DNA of 64,000 nucleotides from Adiantum capillus-veneris (Eukaryota > Streptophyta > Polypodiopsida > Polypodiales > Pteridaceae). Where the stretch lies: NCBI GenBank assembly GCA_014529385.2, contig CM043951.1, forward strand, positions 109,096,469 through 109,160,468. Direction: 5' to 3'. The notes below the pieces were generated by a model that worked only from the letters and a program-made list of their open reading frames with translations, did not search any database and was not told where the DNA came from. This document shows positions 45,770 to 55,071 of this stretch, piece by piece (positions within the stretch are counted from its first letter, which is position 1; every line of letters begins with the position of its first letter). A program made the translations under genes and the position numbers.

Positions 45770-46446
45770 GCCAAGGCGGCCGATATTCCCTTAGTTTGCC
45801 GTCTGGTTAGGGACACCCACACTCTCCCGAAGGTCATCCTACTTCCTCGGGTGAGTGGGGTTCGGGCCTCCCGAATCAGTGCTTCATTTGTCGATAGATG
45901 GGCCATCTTGCGAAGGACTGTCCACAGAGGAGGCCCCGACCTACACCACAGGCCCTGGCCAGCAGCAGCAGGCAGAGACACAGAGTACACAAGCAGAGCC
46001 CGGGGAGGTCACCTAATAAAAATGTAACCTATCACGTGAGTTCAACAGAAGGGTATTTAAAGTTCTTGAAACTTACAGAAATATATATACAGAAGGACAT
46101 TATTTTTTCAAATTTGAAAAGAACTTACAGATTTTAAAAGAAAAGGGTACATTATATTCCTTAAAAAACTCACAGATAAAGGGTTTTACAAACATGTCTT
46201 GAACGCACGTGATATGGTAGTTTTACACATAGTGAACCCCCCGAGAGGCAGAGCCTGGGGCTCCAGCGGAGGAGGAATGGCAGCAGGTTCGTGATCGACG
46301 ATGGCAGCGGCCACAACGATAGCCTGGTACTCAGAGTAGGTCCTTAGGCGCCTGCCCAGCAGCAGTGGGTTCCCATAGGGAACCGATTTGGTCCTCTTCA
46401 GCAGGACGAGGTCCCTGTCCCAGCCTCCACCTCAGCTTCACCCTTG
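45770..46446 (+). mobile_element. L1-type LINE, third copy, 5' block (ORF1 part)
   Basis: The sequence matches 25030-25500 of the full-length LINE: LVRDTHTLPKVILLPRVS, the knuckle zone (QCFIC..MGHLAKDC, with the first half partly changed) and the Ser/Pro linker. It is 5'-truncated at about 45770, interrupted by a MITE (46000-46247) and cut at 46446 by the Ty3 element, beyond which it resumes at 59787. It is frame-shifted and non-functional. Confidence 0.85.
46000..46247. mobile_element. ~248-bp MITE inside LINE ORF1
   Basis: The ends form an imperfect inverted repeat of about 43 bp: CGGGGAGGTCAC... with TATCACGTGAGTTCAA inside on the left, and the inverse of CGGGGGGTTCAC... with TATCACGTGCGTTCAA on the right. 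An 8-bp direct repeat GCAGAGCC (45992-45999 and 46248-46255) lies at or within a few bases of the ends. LINE sequence continues on both sides. AT-rich centre, no coding capacity. Confidence 0.72.
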
Positions 46447-46689
46447 TGTGCGCGTATATCGCACGTGTCAATGCAAGGAACTTGGCGATACACCGTGTGC
46501 GAGCCACAAATGGCTCCAAGCACACAACAAGTCTAAACTAGTAAGCTCAAAGAAGGCGATGGTGTGTCACTTATCGCTTTACGCTTGCTTCATGGAGGAT
46601 TCCTCGCCGCGAAGAAGAAGGAGCCACTGCTTCGCCGCGCTCAACCGCTTCGCGGCCGCCGTCGTGCCTTTGTAATGCTCGATCGCCCA

Positions 46690-46736
<47 letters not shown>

Positions 46737-47074
46737 GTACACACACACACACAAGGGGTGAAGAAGAAGAAGATGGAGATGGAGATGGAGCAAGAGCACT
46801 CTTCTATTGCACAAATGAGAGAATGAGTGAATTTTAGGTTTAGTTGACTTTTATATGAGCTCGCCCCATTCACACTTGGGCGTCCATGCTTAGCCAACTA
46901 ATCCCTTTAATGTTCCAGTTAGAGTGCGCCTCTCATCGGCGATCACTCTTACCCTTTTCCTATTGGACCGACATGCCCGGTCCCTGACTCTACCAAATAA
47001 ATAATACAATGTCCGTCGTAGGTTACAATGTCCATCGTAGGTAATAGGGTGTCCGTGAGCCATGAGGGTTAACA
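46447..47074 (-). repeat. 3' LTR of the Ty3 element (628 bp)
   Basis: It starts TGTGCGCGTATATCGC and ends GAGGGTTAACA on the plus strand, next to the CCTTG duplication. It contains a (TC)n tract (46692-46733). On the minus strand it is preceded by the purine tract GGAAGGGGGGCA (about 47075-47087). Confidence 0.93.
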
Positions 47075-48290
47075 TGCCCCCCTTCCTGATGTAGATTCCG
47101 TCCTCCGAATCTATTGAGTTGAAGCTTGTTATGTCCACGTTGTAAAGCATCTGGATTTGAATCTACAAGGCAAAGTCACTGTTTCAACAAGCGGAATTAT
47201 ATTTCCATAAATCATGAGGGGAATGTAAAGTACATGTGGAAATGAGTAAATGCAAGATTTATGAAATGTTAGACTGCCATTAAAGACAAATAAATCGCAC
47301 TTTGAGTAAATTAATTAATCAAGAGTTTTGGGCTTATGGGTGAGTCTATAAATTAGTAAGCTATGACTAAGGTTAAAACAACTACTCTAGTACTAGCTAA
47401 GCTAAGAATATTATCTAAATGTAAGATTCCCATATTGTGCTTTTCAGCTTTGATTAGCCAACTAGCTCTCATAACTGCAAACAAAAGCTTGAAATGTTAA
47501 CTGTAAGCTTGATGAAAGTCTTTTAAATGTCATTCATTTTTTTCTTTTTCTCTTTTTTACTTTGGTTCACAATCATTTGACGTGTGTGCTTATTTTGTAT
47601 GTCCGGGGCTTTTTGCTTCTCAAGGAAAAGCGCCCACACTGGGAACCTCTAGGGATCTAGTACCATAGACAATACATGTAAGTGAAGTACCAAATCAAGC
47701 CATGATTTCTCTTCCAACATTAGATTTTTCATTTGTGGCACTTATGTTTTTTGCTTCCATTTACTTTGTATTCTCACTAGTGTTTTTGTTGTTTAAGTGA
47801 GCAAGCTTCTCTATGCCTTAAACATTCCTAAGGTCTCAAATACTCAGATAATTTTATCAGCTAGGCCTAGTGGTCAAGTAAATGAGTTAACCTAAAGTCA
47901 CGGTCTCCTAATCTCAAGGTTTATCCATAAAATTAAACTCTAGTTCCATCAACTTAAGCAAAGACAAATTTATACATCTATAATGGCAGATAACAAACAT
48001 AACTATTGCACTCAAACAAACCATGAAAAATCATTATTAGCAATTATACATATCCACCAGCATGAATCATGGAAAGTAGTACACCTAGAGGTATGGAGTT
48101 GCTCATTACGTCGAAGCAGATATCCTCAGCCATGTGGATGGAGATCCATATAAGTTCTACCTAACACATCCAAAAAACAAGCACTATACCTCTAGGAGGT
48201 ATATCAGTGTGAAAAAATTAAAACTCCTAGAAAATAAACTCAAAACGCAATCCAGACCCCTAACCTACCTATCTGTCATCCCTTTTAGAA
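47075..48290 (-). other. 3' untranslated zone of the Ty3 element
   Basis: This 1.2-kb AT-rich stretch lies between the extra small ORF and the LTR. It holds the polypurine tract at its left edge. I see no conserved ORF or further repeat. Confidence 0.6.
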
Positions 48291-48713
48291 TCAAGGAAAG
48301 AGGATATTATATAAACCGGGTGGCCACCCTAAGACTAGGCCTCTATCCTCATCATTTAGATATACGAAATCATTTTCCATGAGGCCATAGTCTTCCTCGG
48401 TCTCTATTATTTCTTCTTCATCATCCTCTTGCGCAAGCGTGTTAATCAAGAACCTCGCGATGCGTGGATACTCATCCTGTGCAAAAGAATAAGCATGTGC
48501 CACCGGAGAAACATTCGCTACTGGGTAGGGATCACTAGTTATCCATAGACGTATCAGCCATTCTAACTCCTCAAAATTTCGCTCACGCGCAAGTCTCTCT
48601 ACCAAATCCCAATCGCAAGAAAGTACAGGGTAGCAGATGTGAAACACTTGAGAAAAAGAAAAAGGGTACCTTTCATAAAAAATAGAAGCGTATGCCTCTG
48701 GTGAACTAGCCAT
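48291..48713 (-). CDS. Extra 140-residue acidic ORF of the Ty3 element
   Basis: An ATG-initiated open frame: MASSPEAYASIFYERYPFSF.., an LVERLARERNFEELEWLIRLW helix-like middle and a strongly acidic stretch (EDDEEEIIETEEDYG) before an aromatic end. No membrane span or signal peptide is evident, so it does not look like an envelope gene. It lies after the pol extension and before the 3' untranslated zone. It matches no family I recognise. Extra ORFs in this position are known in Tat and Athila elements, but their products vary. Confidence 0.55.
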   Translation of the reverse strand: MASSPEAYASIFYERYPFSFSQVFHICYPVLSCDWDLVERLARERNFEELEWLIRLWITSDPYPVANVSPVAHAYSFAQDEYPRIARFLINTLAQEDDEEEIIETEEDYGLMENDFVYLNDEDRGLVLGWPPGLYNILFP

Positions 48714-48799
48714 CTCTGAGAATACAAATAGATTTGGTTAGGTCTTTGAAACATGAGTTGTTTTTGTGTGTTGCTTGATGTGACATGGTGAATTTAGAC

Positions 48800-49512
48800 T
48801 TATGTGTAGGATCTGATAGGGTGCTCTCTCGTTGCTAGTCGCTCTTGCTCTTTTACTTTTTTATCTTGTTTTTGTGAGTATAAGACTTTATATATACATT
48901 CCCTAAGATTGGAGATTAAGAGGTCAGGGAGAAAGGTTGAGAGGTAAGCAAGTGAATGATGGATGTCAACAAACACTCCCCCCTTCCTTGGGTAGATCAT
49001 ACTGTTTGAAATGATGTCGTCACCCTTTGAAACCAGTTGTTCCAAGTTGTTATAGGTGAAGGCTTTAACCAATAGTTTTCGACCGCTCTATGCGTTTTAT
49101 CTAGTTGCAAGGGTGGTAAGGTACTCTCCCATGATTTTATTTGCAACATCGTTGTAGGTGGTGAACTTACAACGGGAGGTGTAAACTCTTTCTTGCTTGT
49201 ATGGATATGTACAATGGTAGGTGGAGGTTGTATCGAAGCTTCTATTTTCGTATAGGAACTACATGAAGAGCAAGAAGCTTCATTTGCTTTCCCTGTTCCT
49301 GAGCTAGGTGGAACAAATCGTTCTTTCTTTGGTACCCAAACTAGCTCTTGAGTAGGTGTGTCGCATTCTGTGATTTTTTCCTTTCCACGATCTTCAATTT
49401 GTTTTGGAGCCATAGGATTGAGCTCACATGGGCTCGGTGACAGGTAAGAGTACAATTTACATTTGGGCACCCAGATTTGATCATTTCCTTCATAGTATCC
49501 TTGGGCTTCCAA
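48800..49512 (-). pseudogene. Distal part of the post-integrase extension (W-V-P-K motifs)
   Basis: The minus strand encodes a basic, low-complexity region with IWVPKCKLYSYL (near 49465) and LVWVPKKERFVPP (near 49335), then a Ser/Thr/Pro-rich stretch. It continues the theme of the extension upstream (KWVPKASL, LRWIPK). No enzymatic domain is seen. Confidence 0.5.
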
Positions 49513-49515
49513 TAG

Positions 49516-50625
49516 TCATTTAGGAATCCAACGCAATGTTTCTTTACATTTCTTGGAGTGAGGGGGACGTTTCTTACGAGGCTTCCGTTTTTTAGCATCA
49601 GCCATGGTTACTAAAGAAGCTTTAGGGACCCACTTGTATGTTTTCTTTGTTATATTAGGATGGTTTTTGTGCGTCTCAAGCTTTCTTTCAACTACATCAG
49701 TTGAAGCTCTAGAGAGTTGGGCTATGGGGACGTATGGTTCAACCTCTTGGACATGCAATGTCTTGGGTTTTATTTCCTTAGGCAATATCTCAGGGACTAT
49801 GGCTTGAGTGGTAGGGATAAGAGTTGGTTTTTGCGTTGTGACACCCCCAGTCCCCCAATCAATAGTGCATTTGGTGGCTATCATCCACGTGCGTCCTAGG
49901 TTTATATTACCCTCCATAGTTCCAACAGGCATGACCAAAAAGTCTTGAGCTACAACCCCATTGTCATAACTGACAGAAGTGTGCCACATTCCAAAAACCG
50001 TAGTTTTTTTCTTGTTGACATCCTTGACTTGGATAATACTCTCAGATAGAGGTGGCTTCCCTAACTGACACCACACCCCATATGATAGCAGATTATATTT
50101 AGCACCCATGTCCAATAAGGCGTTATATAACACTTTTCCATAGGTGCTATTTAGCTCAATAGGGTATCGTAGAGGTGTGTTAGAGTCCAACCAATCCTCA
50201 TCGATTTCAACGTGGAATGCATGTGTGACTCCAAGGTTAGCCTCTCGTTTTCGTCTTATACGTTGTTGTCGCTCCTTAGCCTGAGCTTGAGCTTGTATCT
50301 TCTTCAATTCTATTTGTGCCTTGGCTGCCTTTTTTGTATGGATGGCACGCAACTCCTCTTGGCTTAAAGGATCATAGTATCTTTTAAATTTGCTCCCATA
50401 GAAGAATCCAATGGTTTCAACTCCATCAAGAGTCTCCACACGAATGGTTCCTTGTGGGGTGATCTCATATACTCTATATGGTCCTTTTCCCGCATATTTC
50501 AACTTTTGTTTTTCGTTACGTACTCCATACATAAGGACTTTATCACCAACATTGATATCTTTGTTCTTTAGATGACGGTCAAACCATTTCTTCCTCCTAT
50601 CTTTCTCCACAAGTGCATTTTTCAC
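49516..50625 (-). CDS. Post-integrase region with a second retropepsin-like domain
   Basis: A 369-residue open frame. It begins with the integrase C-terminal domain (VGDKVLMYGV, KYAGKGPYRVYEI) and a Lys/Gln-rich coiled-coil-like segment (residues ~95-130). Residues ~150-260 then look like a retropepsin: NALLDMGAKYNLLSYG, and later INLGRTWMIATKCTIDWG, the counterpart of the ILGRPFM end of the normal protease at 54165-54629. Two W-V/I-P-K motifs close the frame. A protease-like fold after integrase is not part of the usual Ty3 layout; whether it is active is unknown. Confidence 0.6.
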   Translation of the reverse strand: MKNALVEKDRRKKWFDRHLKNKDINVGDKVLMYGVRNEKQKLKYAGKGPYRVYEITPQGTIRVETLDGVETIGFFYGSKFKRYYDPLSQEELRAIHTKKAAKAQIELKKIQAQAQAKERQQRIRRKREANLGVTHAFHVEIDEDWLDSNTPLRYPIELNSTYGKVLYNALLDMGAKYNLLSYGVWCQLGKPPLSESIIQVKDVNKKKTTVFGMWHTSVSYDNGVVAQDFLVMPVGTMEGNINLGRTWMIATKCTIDWGTGGVTTQKPTLIPTTQAIVPEILPKEIKPKTLHVQEVEPYVPIAQLSRASTDVVERKLETHKNHPNITKKTYKWVPKASLVTMADAKKRKPRKKRPPHSKKCKETLRWIPK

Positions 50626-50736
50626 AGCTAATTGCCTCTCTTCATCTAGCCTTTCAAGGATATATAATCGCTCAACTAAGGGGTTACCATCCCAACCTTC
50701 TTGAGACGCTACTCGAAGACTAGGAACGACAAACTC

Positions 50737-52905
50737 TCATGGCATAACCACTTCTTGGCCATATACCATCTTGAATGGTGTGCAGTTAATGGCAACTTTA
50801 TACGCAGTACGATAATCCCATAGAGCTGATGTAAGCTTTAAATCCCAATCTGTGCGATGAGCTTCCACCGTTTTGATTAAGATAGAGATTAAGGTCTTAT
50901 TGGTGCTCTCAGCTTGGCCATTTGCTTGTGGATAATAAGGTGTGGATTTATGGTGAGCTATCATAAAGTTGGTAGTGAGTTCTTTTATTACTCCATTTAT
51001 AAAATGAGTACCATTGTCACTCACAATCTCAAAGGGACAACCAAATCTTGTAACAATGTTCTCAAAGAGAAACTTGGCAGTTGACCTTGCATCGGCCTTA
51101 CGTGTCGCCGTGGCTTTCGCCCACTTTGTCACATAGTCAGTGGCAACGATAATATATCGAGATTGAGTGCTACGAGCTGCCGGACTAATTGGGCCTACAA
51201 AGTCTAAACCCCATTTTTCAAATAGTTGAGTCACTTTAACAGGATGTAAGGGCATCCTATCCTTTTGTTGTGTGATCTTGTAACGTTGGCATTCATCACA
51301 TCCTTTTGCAAAAAGTGATGCATCATTAAATAAGGTTGGGCACCAATAGCCTGATTGCAACACCTTTCTAGCTGTTAGTTCCCCTGAGAAATGTCCTCTG
51401 GCTATACCCATGTGGTCTTCTTGCAGTATGTATAAATACTCATCCTCACGGGCACAACGTCTAAGAATATCATCCTTTCCTAGCCTGTAGAGAGTCCCTG
51501 CAATGAGAGAGTAAGGTTCACATTCTTTTAATAGTTTTCGAGCTATGTCCTTACGAAGCTCTTTGGGTGGAAAACCATTAACTAGAAAGTTCACAATATT
51601 CTCACTCCATTCAGGTATGGTTTCGACTAGGAATAGAGAAGTATCAGGCAATTCATCATCGACTCCAATAGGGTCTTCACCATTGGGTATGCGAGACAAA
51701 TGATCAGCCATGACATGTCTTTTACCAGGTCTCACCACAATGGTAAAATCAAACTCAAGGAGAATTAACAACCATTGTGTAATTCTTCCCGTGGAACAAG
51801 GTTTATTTACTAGATACAACAAGGCTTGATGATCAACATAGAACACAAACTTGTTGGCTAGAAGGTAGTAGCGAAATTTCTTCACTGCATAAATCATACC
51901 TAAACCTTCCCGCTCTGTAGTGGTGTAGTTTCTTTCGGCATCATTCAACTGACGACTTGTAAAGCTAATGGGGTAGTCCAGTTTATGTTCTCCTGGTTGA
52001 GCTAGAACACACCCAATAGCAAAGTTCGATGCATCAATATGCACATGAAAAATTACATTCCAATCGGGCACTCCTAGAATAGGAGTTCTAGTCAAGGTCT
52101 TTTTCAATGACTCATAAGCATGGTCACACTCCGTAGTCCATTGGAACTCAATAAGAAGCTTGTACAAAGGACGAGCTATTTCGATCAAGTTTAAAATAAA
52201 CCGTCGGTAATAACCAACATGGCCCATGAACCTTTGAACTTCTTTATAGTTTGTAGGTGGTGGCAATTCTGCAATGGCTTTAATTTTGCTCTCATCTGTG
52301 GAAATCCCATTTTTGGACACTATATGACCTAAAATGACTCCATGTTTAACCCAAAATTGGCATTTGAAAGGGTTTAAGGAGATGCGATACAATCTACACT
52401 TCTCAAACACTTTTCGTAAGCATGATAGATGTTCTTTCCAAGAGGAATAAACACAAAGGTCATCTAAGAAAGCTTCACAAAACTCCCTCAAATATTCTCT
52501 AAAAGTAGTGTTTATTAATCTTTGAAAGGTAGCCGGGGCATTGGTTAAGCCAAAATCCATAACACGAAATGCGAACACTCCAAATTCGGTTATAAAGGTT
52601 GTTTTAGCTTGATCCTCCAGCGCAATTGTGATTTGATTGTAGCCAGAGTACCCATCCAAAAATCTATAAGCTTCCTTCCCTGCAACTCTTTCAAGCACGT
52701 GTTCTGAATATGGCAAGGGGTAATGGTCCCTCCTAGTGGCGACATTGACCTTCTTGAGATCCACGCACACTCTAAGTTTCCCATTCTTTTTTGGCACAAT
52801 CACTATTGGAGACACCCATTCTGAGTGCTCAATAGGGTATATGAATCCGCATTCCACAAGCTTTTCAATCTCTTCTTGAACGATCTTTGCATATTTAGGA
52901 TTCAT
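50737..52905 (-). CDS. RT - RNase H - integrase core of the Ty3 element
   Basis: A single open frame of 722 residues. RT (residues ~1-215): WVSPIVIVPKKNGKLRVCVD, FGLTNAPATFQRLI, FLDDLCVYS. RNase H (~255-390): HVHIDASNFAIGCVLAQ, TTEREGLGMIYAV, YVDHQALLYL. Integrase (~480-722): HMG..RGHFSG zinc finger with CDECQRYK, WGLDFVGPIS, IVATDYVTKWAKA, IVSDNGTHFING, YPQANGQAEST. It would make and insert element DNA. In the family these are cut from a polyprotein. The frame looks intact over its length. Confidence 0.93.
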   Translation of the reverse strand: MNPKYAKIVQEEIEKLVECGFIYPIEHSEWVSPIVIVPKKNGKLRVCVDLKKVNVATRRDHYPLPYSEHVLERVAGKEAYRFLDGYSGYNQITIALEDQAKTTFITEFGVFAFRVMDFGLTNAPATFQRLINTTFREYLREFCEAFLDDLCVYSSWKEHLSCLRKVFEKCRLYRISLNPFKCQFWVKHGVILGHIVSKNGISTDESKIKAIAELPPPTNYKEVQRFMGHVGYYRRFILNLIEIARPLYKLLIEFQWTTECDHAYESLKKTLTRTPILGVPDWNVIFHVHIDASNFAIGCVLAQPGEHKLDYPISFTSRQLNDAERNYTTTEREGLGMIYAVKKFRYYLLANKFVFYVDHQALLYLVNKPCSTGRITQWLLILLEFDFTIVVRPGKRHVMADHLSRIPNGEDPIGVDDELPDTSLFLVETIPEWSENIVNFLVNGFPPKELRKDIARKLLKECEPYSLIAGTLYRLGKDDILRRCAREDEYLYILQEDHMGIARGHFSGELTARKVLQSGYWCPTLFNDASLFAKGCDECQRYKITQQKDRMPLHPVKVTQLFEKWGLDFVGPISPAARSTQSRYIIVATDYVTKWAKATATRKADARSTAKFLFENIVTRFGCPFEIVSDNGTHFINGVIKELTTNFMIAHHKSTPYYPQANGQAESTNKTLISILIKTVEAHRTDWDLKLTSALWDYRTAYKVAINCTPFKMVYGQEVVMP

Positions 52906-53690
52906 TGGGTAGGGTGCTGAACTGGTTTAGCCATGCTATTCATGGGGATTGTGTGCTGCACCACGGAAGGTGGAACACCTTTCATATCATGATAAGTCCA
53001 GGCAAATATATCCCTGAATTCCTTGAGAAGTTCTTTAAGTACACACTCCTCAGTCTCGGTCAGATCTTGGGCAATGAAAACAGGTTTAGACTCTTCTCCT
53101 GGGTCTACTAACTCTATTTCCTTAACTATCGTTGGACCATCATAGACTCCATTGCTCCCATCGATAGGTTTTCTTTGAGCCTTTGTATACACAACCTTAC
53201 GTTCCTCTGTGGTATAGGATTTGAAATATTCAGGTGCAGGGTGTAAGTCTGTGGGGTCCTGTTGTTCTGTGGACTGTGATTTAACTTCTGATTCCTTTTG
53301 TTGTTGAGCTAACTCTCGATTTTGTCGTCTCCTTACGGTACAGCTTAACTTTGGCTTATCTGTAGCCTCTAGTTGTGCGATGTCAATGGGTTGTGGACTA
53401 CACCACATAACGCTTTGAAGGTATTTACCCCAGTTATCTACCAACTTTCGATGAGCATCACATGATCCTATATAATTAAGCCATTCTGCGATAGATTTCT
53501 TTTCATTTATTTTAGCCCGCACATTTGCTCGATATCGTCGTCTCTTATATCTCTTACTCTTCTTGTTTAATTCTCGATTACGGTTGATTTCTAGTGAAGA
53601 CTCACTAGATGAATCACTACTTGTGTCTTCTGCTCCCTTGGATAGATTATCACCTAGGTTACCACTGGGCCCTGAATGGTTTGTCCCCAC
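52902..53690 (-). CDS. Linker region between protease and RT of the Ty3 element
   Basis: A 262-residue open frame starting with acidic and Arg/Lys-rich stretches, passing DNWGKYLQSVMW, then EECVLKELLKEFRDIFAWTYHDMKGVPP, the segment that precedes RT in plant Ty3 pol (LLKEYRDVFAWSYEDMPG type). It overlaps the RT frame start by a few bases. It belongs to pol. Confidence 0.75.
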   Translation of the reverse strand: MGTNHSGPSGNLGDNLSKGAEDTSSDSSSESSLEINRNRELNKKSKRYKRRRYRANVRAKINEKKSIAEWLNYIGSCDAHRKLVDNWGKYLQSVMWCSPQPIDIAQLEATDKPKLSCTVRRRQNRELAQQQKESEVKSQSTEQQDPTDLHPAPEYFKSYTTEERKVVYTKAQRKPIDGSNGVYDGPTIVKEIELVDPGEESKPVFIAQDLTETEECVLKELLKEFRDIFAWTYHDMKGVPPSVVQHTIPMNSMAKPVQHPTQ

Positions 53691-54164
53691 ATTTGCACTA
53701 AGATTTAACTCAGATTCTTTGTCCTCAGAGTCAATTTTAACTAATGATTATGATCCCAAATCGTGTGGGCTATAGTCTTGTGAGGCGCTACTGGTTTCAA
53801 TGCCAGTCAAACTTTCATCTTGTAGATCATCAGAAGCTATATGCATTGCTTCTAGCATGTTTAAGGGTGCAAGTGGTGGTATTTCATCCCCCTCAGGTGT
53901 TACCCAGGTCGTCCCCCTATTTCCCCAAGTGTCTATGGTTGCTGCTAGGTGGACTCAATCCACATTGTCCGACTCAATCATCCCAGGTAGTACATCCATA
54001 TAAGGAGAATCTTCCCCAACATCAGTGTCCGCTTTACACGTGTAACAATACTGCAATGGGGCCGAGTGAACTGTGGTGTCAGATCTATGATCGATTATAA
54101 ACCTGTTTCCTAGAGGATGTGCTCGACCCGTCACAAGATCCACTCGAATGACAGAATCTTGGAA

Positions 54165-54629
54165 CTACAAGTAGACATGGTTTTTAGACCAATCATGTAC
54201 CATTTTTGCTTCCCTCATGAAAGGACGTCCTAAGATCATCTCCGATGCCATAGTGTGTTTGGAGAAATCCATAACAATAAAGGTAATCCTTATTTTATGT
54301 CCAAAGACCTTGATCTTGAGATCTTCTAGCGTCCCAATAGGTTTAACAATAGACCCATTAACCATCTTCACTACTATGGTTGTGGTCGCAAGAGGTCTTC
54401 CCATAGTTTCCCAACAATTTTTAGTCACAATGCTAACCCCAGTGCCACCATCAAGGATTCCCTCCACAATTAATCCCTTAGTAGTGATTGGTATAGTCGC
54501 ATTAGATTCATCACCCTCAAAGTATTGTCCAAACTTGTTAACAGGTATTTCTATAACAAGGTTCTCATCTAGGTTGGGTTGTGGATCTATGTATTCCTCC
54601 TCTATTGGCATCTCCCCAGCTCCATCCAT
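54165..54629 (-). CDS. Retropepsin (protease) zone of the Ty3 element
   Basis: The open frame encodes GILDGGTGVSIVTKNCWETMG (active-site strand, the plant D-G-G-[ST]-G-V type), flap-like GTLEDLKIKVFGHKI and the ending MILGRPFMREAKMVHDW. The normal Ty3 protease would mature gag-pol. It lies between gag and the RT linker, as expected. Confidence 0.82.
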   Translation of the reverse strand: MDGAGEMPIEEEYIDPQPNLDENLVIEIPVNKFGQYFEGDESNATIPITTKGLIVEGILDGGTGVSIVTKNCWETMGRPLATTTIVVKMVNGSIVKPIGTLEDLKIKVFGHKIRITFIVMDFSKHTMASEMILGRPFMREAKMVHDWSKNHVYL

Positions 54630-55049
54630 CTATGCAAATTGTGGTAGCCCAAACTTCAGTTCTCCATTGAGGAAGGCTCGAAGAGCTGAGACTAGCTCGG
54701 GGTCTTTATATAGTTTGGACATGATGGTAGTTCTAACTTCTGAAGACATGAAATCCATCAATTTGGCAATGTTTAACGGCACCTTTTGGCCTTGAGTCCC
54801 TTGATGTGGGGAAGATGGGATCTCCATTTCTTCGATAGGATCAAGTAGTCCCTCTGTAAACATTCTTTCCATCAAGAAGTGAGTACGCCCACTTTCCCAT
54901 GACTTTAAGTCACTTTCTTCTTGGATGACACTAGGTATGTTCAAGGGTCTATGGACTTGGTGAGGTTTTTGTTGCGTAGGGAACACGGTGTCTGTAATCT
55001 GGATCTTCCTAGGTGCTGGTTCTAGATCCCTTTGGGTATCTTCTACCAA
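54630..55049 (-). pseudogene. gag-protease junction region of the Ty3 element
   Basis: A charged, Pro/Gln-rich region without a named domain (..SSPHQGTQGQKVPLNIAKLM, LRAFLNGELKFGLPQFA). It probably belongs to the gag-pol linker. Confidence 0.5.
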
Positions 55050-55071
55050 ACTCCTTAATTGCTTGACTCGC

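Noticed and set aside
47075-48290. Envelope gene in the 3' region of the Ty3 element
   Set aside because: No signal peptide, membrane span or long open frame is present in this stretch.
48134-48382. Plus-strand 82-residue ORF
   Set aside because: It overlaps the 3' end of the acidic minus-strand ORF and the untranslated zone; no support for coding on this strand.
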